DNA from: Chara braunii
Lineage: Eukaryota; Streptophyta; Charophyceae; Charales; Characeae
Direction: 5' to 3'
NCBI GenBank assembly: GCA_003427395.1
Contig: BFEA01000245.1
Coordinates: 387,895-414,513 of the forward strand
Length of the DNA: 26,619 nt
Shown here: positions 21,530 to 26,619 of the stretch, piece after piece
Position numbering within the stretch: the first letter of the stretch is position 1
How the letters are laid out: every line of letters begins with the position of its first letter
Program-made: the position numbers and the translations under genes
Notes under the pieces: model-generated
The model's input: the letters and a program-made list of their open reading frames with translations, nothing else
Databases searched by the model: none
Told to the model about the DNA's origin: nothing

Positions 21530-21631
21530 ACACACATACAATCAATCAATCAATCAATAAATCAATCACGGTGATTGATTGATTGATTGATTATGTGTGT
21601 GTGTGTGTGTACGTGTGTGTGGGCTAGTGTT
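21482..21631. repeat. Microsatellite cruciform: (CA)n (ATCA)n / (TGAT)n (TG)n
   Basis: About 59 bases of CA repeat and about 30 bases of ATCA repeat meet their reverse complement at a sharp centre (AATCAATCAC-G-GTGATTGATT, centre 21570). Then come TGAT and TG repeats to 21631. The whole can fold into one long hairpin with small slips. It directly follows repeat B copy 2. Confidence 0.85.
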
Positions 21632-21812
21632 TTGTCACCGTTCCAACAAACCAAACATATGAAGGGATTTTTTTTAATTTCCATTTCCATTTTTTTTTTT
21701 TTTTACCCCTTCCAGTAGATGTCACAAAAAAATATTCAAAATCATAGGCGAGTAGAGATGTTTTTTATCTACACGCCCATATTTGTTTTTGTTTTTTTTG
21801 CTTATTTTCAGG

Positions 21813-21886
21813 CCCCGAAAAAATTCTCGGGGTTTCATGCCCACACTCGGCCGCGGGCTGTAAAATGGCCCGCGGTCGCGACCGCG
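21813..21886. other. GC-rich palindrome cluster
   Basis: It contains CCCCGA/TCGGGG (21813-21818/21827-21832), CCGCGGGC/GCCCGCGG (21851-21858/21868-21875) and a perfect 16-bp palindrome CGCGGTCGCGACCGCG (21871-21886). On the minus strand the flank reads TTCGGGGCCTGAAAATAA and resembles the module start of repeat A, so this may be a diverged inverted relative. The gypsy remnant ends at its border. Confidence 0.7.
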
Positions 21887-23857
21887 AGTGATACATAGGT
21901 TTCAACGGTATCACGAGGAAAATGTTGCAAGAGGACAACTCCAATGTCAGTGGTGACGTAGAAATGTTGGAACGGGTCAACGATCTTGAGGGGTACATTT
22001 GGTAAGGTTGACGTTAAATTTTTGCTCCCTAAGGATAGAGAGGACTTTACAAAGGTGCTGAAGGTGCGACTCGAAGGTGGGGCTATAGATTAGAATATCA
22101 TTAAGGTAGACGACGACACAAACTTTGAGGAGGTTGTGAAAGATGTGATTCATGGTGGATTGGAATGTGGCGGGGGCGTTGGTGAGTCCGAAGGGCATCA
22201 CGAGGAACTCGTAGTGCCCGAAGCCAGAACGGAATGTGGTTTTGCGGGTGTCCTCCTCGCGGATGCGGATCTAGTGGAAGCCGCTGCGGAGGTCAATCTT
22301 GGTAAAATGTTTGGCTCCATGGAGATGATCAAGAAGCTCGGAGATCCGAGGTAGGGGGTACGTGTTCTTGATCGTGATCCGATTCAAGGCGCGGTAGTGT
22401 GTGTACATCCTAAGTTATGAGGTTCCGCCTTTCTTTACAAAAAGGTAGCTTGTATCGAATGGGGAAGAGTTTGATCAATCCTTTTTTAAGGAGTTCAATG
22501 AGGTGGTGTCCTCGGAGGCGATGTTGTGGAAGAAGTGAGGGCGGGGAGGGGCCGATGTAAGTCCGGTCTTGTAGGGGGAGAAGATGCGGTCGATTTGGAG
22601 GGCACGCGTGAGGAGGTCGGTGAGGGTCATGGGTGGCTCACGAACAAGGGTTGCCGATAGGTCCTTGTGGCATACCCGCTTGATGAAGGATATGAATGCG
22701 GTCTCACTGACGACGTTGATCGAGATGTGCTGATGAGGAGAGCAGACGTATTGAACAAAGCGGTCGGTCGGTCCGTTTTGAGGGAGCTGACATAATTGGT
22801 TGAGGTAGTCGTCAACTATCTTCTATGGGTGGAAGGTGGAGGTGATCAGGGTGGCCCACTCAAGGAAGGAGTGGCGTGGAAGACCGACATGCTGGCGGTT
22901 AGTCATTTCTGCGTGCCACCATCGAGAGAGCGCCATCCAGTAGTTTGGTGTCGGCAATGGGGAACAACTGGACGACTGGGACGCTGTGGAGGGAGAAGCT
23001 TTGCTCGAGTTTGGCAAAAAAGTGGAAGAAGTCCTCATGGGGTTGGCCAGAGAAGGTGGGGATCTAGTTGACGCGGAATGATGGAGGGATATTGCCGACT
23101 TTGGTGGAAGTAGCGGTGAGGGCGTTGAAGTCAAGGGTAGGGGAGGAAGAGTCGATCTGGGTGAAATCGTCGGGGGGGTTGGTGGGAATGAGCGTGTTTT
23201 GTGAAAGTAGTGGAAGAGCGGGGAACAGGGCGTGTGGTGTAGAAATGATCTCGATATAGGTGGGTTGGGTGGAAGTGATAGTGGATGAAGTCAAGAGAGG
23301 CTTTGACTGGGGGGGAACGGTCGACGACTGTGTGACAGCGGGGGTTGTCGTCTTGGGTGGTGGGGTGACCATGGTGGAGGTGGTAGTGGATGAAGGCGGG
23401 GGTGTGGATGATGTACTAGTGGAGAGGGCGGTGAATATGGAGGTGGAGGATGGAGGAAGGGTGGTGGCACCCAAGGTGGGTGGGGTGGGGGACGTGGTGG
23501 TGACGATCTCGATGGGGGGGGGTTGATTTTCGATGGTGGTCACGGGAGTCGAGATTGTGGAGACAAATGTTTTTATGTCCTCGATGGATGAGTGGATGGA
23601 TGTCACCATGTGGAGGAGTGTCGCGAGATCAGTGGCGGTATCGGGTGCTGGTGTTTGCTTGCCTGTGAGGTTGCGGGCGATGCTGTGGACAGAGTCGATG
23701 CGGATGTCGGACATATCAATGCTGAATGATTGGGTCATGGTGGGGGAGGAAGCGGTGGTAGCGGCGGATGAGGTGTTAGCAGCAGATGAGGTGGAGGGGC
23801 AGTAGCGGTGGCAGCGTCGACCGTTGCGCGTTGAGAGCTCCTGGTTGTTCGTGTCAT
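21886..23857 (-). pseudogene. Ty3/gypsy gag joined by deletion to RT and RNase H remnants
   Basis: Reading on the minus strand, gag starts near the ATG at 23857, or at 23738 after a one-base shift. It has a Ser/Thr/Pro-rich linker and a capsid-like region (PTFSGQPHEDFFHFF near 23060; ALSRWWHAEM near 22910; LTDLLTRALQIDRI near 22600). The zinc knuckle and protease are missing. RT follows at about 22510-21982 with [38 protein letters not shown] and VMPFGLTNAPATFQS. The catalytic motif is YLNDILIYS, so the first Asp is Asn. The RT thumb is deleted, and a short RNase H start (FYVTTDIGVVLLQ, 21981-21886) follows. Stops include TAG within gag (near 23072 and 22819), and TAA and TAG in RT. The copy is clearly dead. 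Confidence 0.85.
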
Positions 23858-24221
23858 GCTCAGGGGGGGGTTCCTATTTACAAGGGTAGAGTAACATCAA
23901 TTGATTTAGTGATGAAGGTAATTTCCAAATAGAATTCGCAAAAGAAGAATTAATTTTGAATAAATTATTTCAAAATTAAATTTTTTCGGAATTAATTCGA
24001 GTGTATTTTTCAAGAAAATTCGAAAAAGGTTTGAGAGAGAAAACGGATTTTCAGGAATTTTCAAATGAAGAAAAATAATAATTAATTTCGAGAAGAAAGA
24101 CAAATTCTGACTAAATTTATTTGGATATGTGTTCGGGGTAAAATTTTACAACAAAGGAAAAAAAATTCGAAAAAGGATGATTAATTTCGCAATCAGACTC
24201 ACTTTTGCATGCATGTAAATA

Positions 24222-24233
24222 GGTAGCACACCA
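24222..24233 (-). other. Candidate primer binding site
   Basis: On the minus strand TGGTGTGCTACC lies 3 nt after the proposed LTR end and just before the gag leader. It is complementary to a tRNA 3' end of the form GGTAGCACACCA. Which tRNA it would be is not known. Confidence 0.35.
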
Positions 24234-24624
24234 AACTGGCGACAAGTGCCCACTCAAAGCTCAAAGATATGGTAATCAAGAACACAGTTCAGATACAAGC
24301 TTGTTTTAGATGGCTATGGCGCATCAATGCCTGCACAGCTCTCTATTCGTCACTTGCTCAACTCTGTTGTTCACACACACTCAACTCAGGATCACCCTGG
24401 ATATCCCACATGCGACACATTGTCTCACACACACACACACACACTACACTTGTCTACCACCTACGGCGGCTATGGTCGCGCAGCCCTGCTGACTATGGCC
24501 ACTCAACCTCAACTCTGCCCACTTCGTCTTTGGGCGCTCTGCAGACCACCTCGCACAAGTCGCTCAAACAACACTTCCGCATGGCATACGCAGAAATGAA
24601 TGAATGGTTGGGCGCTGCCTCGTG

Positions 24625-24631
24625 ATTTATA
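24625..24631 (-). promoter_or_regulatory. LTR TATA box
   Basis: TATAAAT on the minus strand (context AAGTATAAATCACGAGG) lies mid-LTR, about 770 nt before the gag ATG at 23857. It fits the U3/R promoter of the element. Confidence 0.5.
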
Positions 24632-24875
24632 CTTCTGTAGCTCGTTGGTACGCCCCTTTCCCATGCCCCTGGTGCACACAGTCCCACACGGTACTTGCTT
24701 GACTGGACTGTGACTAACTGGGATGGGTAATGCTGACTGCATGGGTTTGCACTGCCAACTCGATTCAGTCGCACCGCCAACGTACCGCCGTTGGACTCAC
24801 CTCTTGCCCACTTGCCTCTGTCTAAACGTGAGCAAACTTCGAAAGGCCACTACTGGGATCTTCCGGAAGGTTGGG

Positions 24876-24970
24876 GACTTGGCCTTTCAAACACTGTAGC
24901 AACTACGACCTTGACCTTTCAGGACTGTAGCAGCTACGACCTTGACCTTTCATGACACCTACAGCTATGA
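24876..24970. repeat. 31-bp motif, three tandem copies in the LTR
   Basis: Units with the core GACCTTGACCTTTCA start at 24876 (diverged, GACTTGGCCTTTCA), 24907 and 24938, exactly 31 bp apart. They lie upstream of the TATA box on the transcribed strand, where LTR enhancers commonly sit. Confidence 0.7.
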
Positions 24971-25158
24971 CCTCTAGGCCTCACTAAGACCTCTATCCAA
25001 TAGGTCTACAGATCGAACCCCTACCAACTATTGTGAATACACATGTCACGGGTTCAACTCTAGGGTTCGACACAGATACTATACACGGGCAAGGTAAGAA
25101 TTAGGGATCAAACCCTGGGATCCGCATTCGCTACTGCTAACAGGTGAATACCGTTTCA

Positions 25159-25170
25159 CTCCCGCCGGCC
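25159..25170 (-). other. Polypurine-tract-like sequence before the LTR
   Basis: GGCCGGCGGGAG on the minus strand separates the pol reading frame (stop at 25197) from the LTR start TGAAACGG. Position and purine bias fit the plus-strand primer of Ty3/gypsy elements. Confidence 0.5.
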
Positions 25171-25196
25171 TAAATTCGAGGTCCTCGGAGAATAAT

Positions 25197-26456
25197 TCAA
25201 TCCAAGATCGGATTTTTACCTTTATTTTCCCTCTCGTAGGCTCTAACTACGTCGAAAGCGGTCTTTAGAAGTTCAGTTGTCCTCGAGTTCCTGATCAGCA
25301 AATCGAACTTTATACTATTTCTGTGGACGACCTCTACCTCAGTCTGAATACGTCTTCACCTACAATGCCCTCAATACCATACCTTTCATCCATGTCCGAA
25401 GGGATCATGGATCTTCTTGATGGAAACTGTTGGCTTGTGACACACGACAACAACTTTGACGCATGAAGCACAGGGTAGGTGTGGAGGTGCGCTGGGATTT
25501 CTATCATGTAGGATGACCCATCCTCTCTGCCCTTAACTTCTAGAACTGGCCACGGTCCTCTTTATGCGGGCAGTAGCTTCTGCGAAATGTTCTCCTCAAG
25601 AGCAAATTCTTTGGACTTGACCCAGACAAGGTCGCCTACTTGGAACTCTGACGGGCGGCGGTGCTTATTAGCCTGTTCTATCATTCTTTGTTGAACCTTC
25701 CTGAGGTTCTCAACGACGGTAGCTAATTCCTTCTCGTGCTGCATCGCAAACTCCCTAGTACCGGGCGGTAGCCTATGAATCTGATCCCGGGTAAGTCCTT
25801 CAAACGGTCTGCGTGGTCTAAAGGACTTGTGCAACTCATTGGGAGTACGACAGGTGGCTAAATGCACGCTATTGTTATACGCACTGGCTACCTTGGGCAA
25901 CATCTCATCCCAGTTGATCTGATCCGGTCTAATATACATGCGCAAAACTTGTCGCAGGATTTTATTCATTTGCTCAGTCTGACCGTTGGTCTCTGGGTGA
26001 CGGCCAGAGGACATCAACAACTTTGACCCGTAGACTTTCATCAATTCCTATCAGTTTTGACTAGTGAACCGGGTGTCTCTATCGCTAATTATAGACAGAG
26101 GAATTTCGTGATCACTCACCCGATGGTAAAAAAACTTCTGGATTACTAAGTCAGTACGTGCCTTTGCAGGCAAAGGAACAAAAACTGCGTATTTACTAAG
26201 CCTATCAACTATAACCATGACTTGGCTCTTTCGATGTATGCTCTTAACACTAGCATCCATGAAGTCAATGAATCTCCAGTCTGGTCAGGAATAGGCAAGG
26301 GTCGAAGAAGACCTAGAGGGGCATGCGTAGTTGTCTTATTCAGACCTTGCAACTGCGAGCGTACTCAATGCAATCGGCCTTCATTCCTGGCCAAGTGTAC
26401 GCCTGCATTAGGTTGGCTAAAGTCTTTCGCCAACCGGAATGTCCCTCCATGTGGTG
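25197..26456 (-). pseudogene. Ty3/gypsy integrase and pol C-terminus, several stops
   Basis: Reading on the minus strand, the HHCC zinc-binding region comes first (about 26456-26340, with HHMEGHSGWRKTL and AYTWPGMKADCIEY). The last Cys codon is TGA instead of TGC. After a frameshift near 26290 comes the catalytic core: VIVDRLSKYAVFVP (first Asp), ISDRDTRFTS (second Asp) and HPETNGQTEQMN (Glu). Spacing is DD35E if the tandem TGA-TAG at 26050-26045 counts as two residues. The C-terminal region has FQVGDLVWVKSKEF, then a TAA (25562), GPWPVLEV and HLHTYPVLHASKL. A further shift near 25335 restores a frame ending VVRAYEREN and TGA at 25197. The integrase inserts element cDNA. The style is that of fungal and protist chromovirus-like elements, but no clear chromodomain is seen. 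Confidence 0.85.
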
Positions 26457-26488
26457 TCATATGCCTAGGATCAAACTACGTCCCCTCA

Positions 26489-26619
26489 GTGGTCCCCGAC
26501 ACTTTGTCCCATCGGTGGCCCCCAACACTTTGTCCCGTCGGTGGTCCCCGACACTTTGTCCCGTCGGTGACCCCCGACACTTTGTCCCATCGGTGGCCCC
26601 CGACACTTTGTCCCATCGG
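26489..26619. repeat. 26-bp minisatellite, five units to the window edge
   Basis: Units of the form GTGGTCCCCGACACTTTG plus TCCCATCG start at 26489, 26515, 26541, 26567 and 26593, with only a few substitutions. The array runs off the right edge and sits where RNase H of the gypsy element would be expected. Confidence 0.9.

Larger units (their letters stand above)
24237..25158 (-). mobile_element. Ty3/gypsy LTR (single copy between pol and gag)
   Basis: The minus-strand LTR starts TGAAACGG at 25158, right after the polypurine-like GGCCGGCGGGAG, and is proposed to end GTCGCCA at 24237, about 920 bp. Inside are a 31-bp motif repeated three times (from 24876, 24907 and 24938), a TATA box at 24631-24625 and a (CA)n tract (about 24427-24446). 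The start is well supported by the pol end and the purine tract. The end is inferred from TG...CA rules and the candidate primer site. No second LTR copy lies in the window to confirm it. Confidence 0.55.

Noticed and set aside
22728-22740. CTGATGAG near 22729 as a hammerhead core
   Set aside because: No GAA with a stem follows, and it lies inside the antisense strand of gag.
23260-23805. Val/Gly-rich plus-strand frames
   Set aside because: They are antisense shadows of the Ser/Thr/Pro-rich part of gag.
25098-25172. tRNA-derived SINE head on the minus strand (GGGTTTGATCCC resembles a B box)
   Set aside because: The same bases are better explained as purine tract and start of the gypsy LTR directly after pol.

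Overview
The window is a gene-poor stretch of a nuclear eukaryotic genome, built mostly from transposable-element remnants, dispersed repeats, simple repeats and AT-rich filler. There are no bacterial operons, ribosome binding sites, rRNAs or convincing tRNAs. Ty3/gypsy gag-pol fragments, a Penelope-type reverse transcriptase, LTR-type and TATA promoters, microsatellites and one possible short-intron gene point to a microbial eukaryote such as a protist or early-diverging fungus. The species cannot be fixed from sequence alone. Six isolated Ns (632, 1484, 1487, 1508, 1520, 1618) mark draft-quality sequence near the left end.

Left part (1-3810): a ~125-bp tandem array (1-630), a block of nested inverted repeats (1255-1690), a GC-rich stretch, then dispersed repeat B copy 1 (2385-2970). 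Repeat B carries a hammerhead ribozyme with a complete core. A pyrimidine-rich degenerate duplication and a poly(A) run follow. Middle-left (3810-9820): mostly AT-rich non-coding DNA with a 41-bp minisatellite (6470-6660) and one possible spliced minus-strand gene (7046-8034) with a TATA box upstream. Repeat A copy 1 (9825-10415) has a GC-rich 17-bp perfect hairpin and two internal related modules.

Middle (11017-17840): a two-ORF retroelement on the plus strand. It has a long ORF1 of unknown family with a Pro/Thr/Gln/His/Asn-rich half, then a reverse transcriptase resembling the Penelope-like class without a visible GIY-YIG endonuclease. Its frameshifts all sit on homopolymer runs. Two ~360-bp direct repeats with a conserved hairpin lie at its 3' side. 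Repeat A copy 2 follows directly and is split by a ~1.46-kb insertion (18291-19754) with a 5' hairpin and a 3' (AAT)n tail.

Right part (19755-26619): low-complexity DNA, repeat B copy 2 with a second hammerhead ribozyme (20903-21480), a microsatellite cruciform, then minus-strand Ty3/gypsy sequence. Read along the minus strand the order is integrase and pol 3' end, polypurine tract, one LTR, primer binding site, gag, and a deleted RT/RNase H remnant. This is the order expected when two tandem elements share one LTR. A 26-bp minisatellite closes the window. The most interesting item is the pair of hammerhead ribozymes: all four differences between the two 51-nt ribozyme cores fall in loops.
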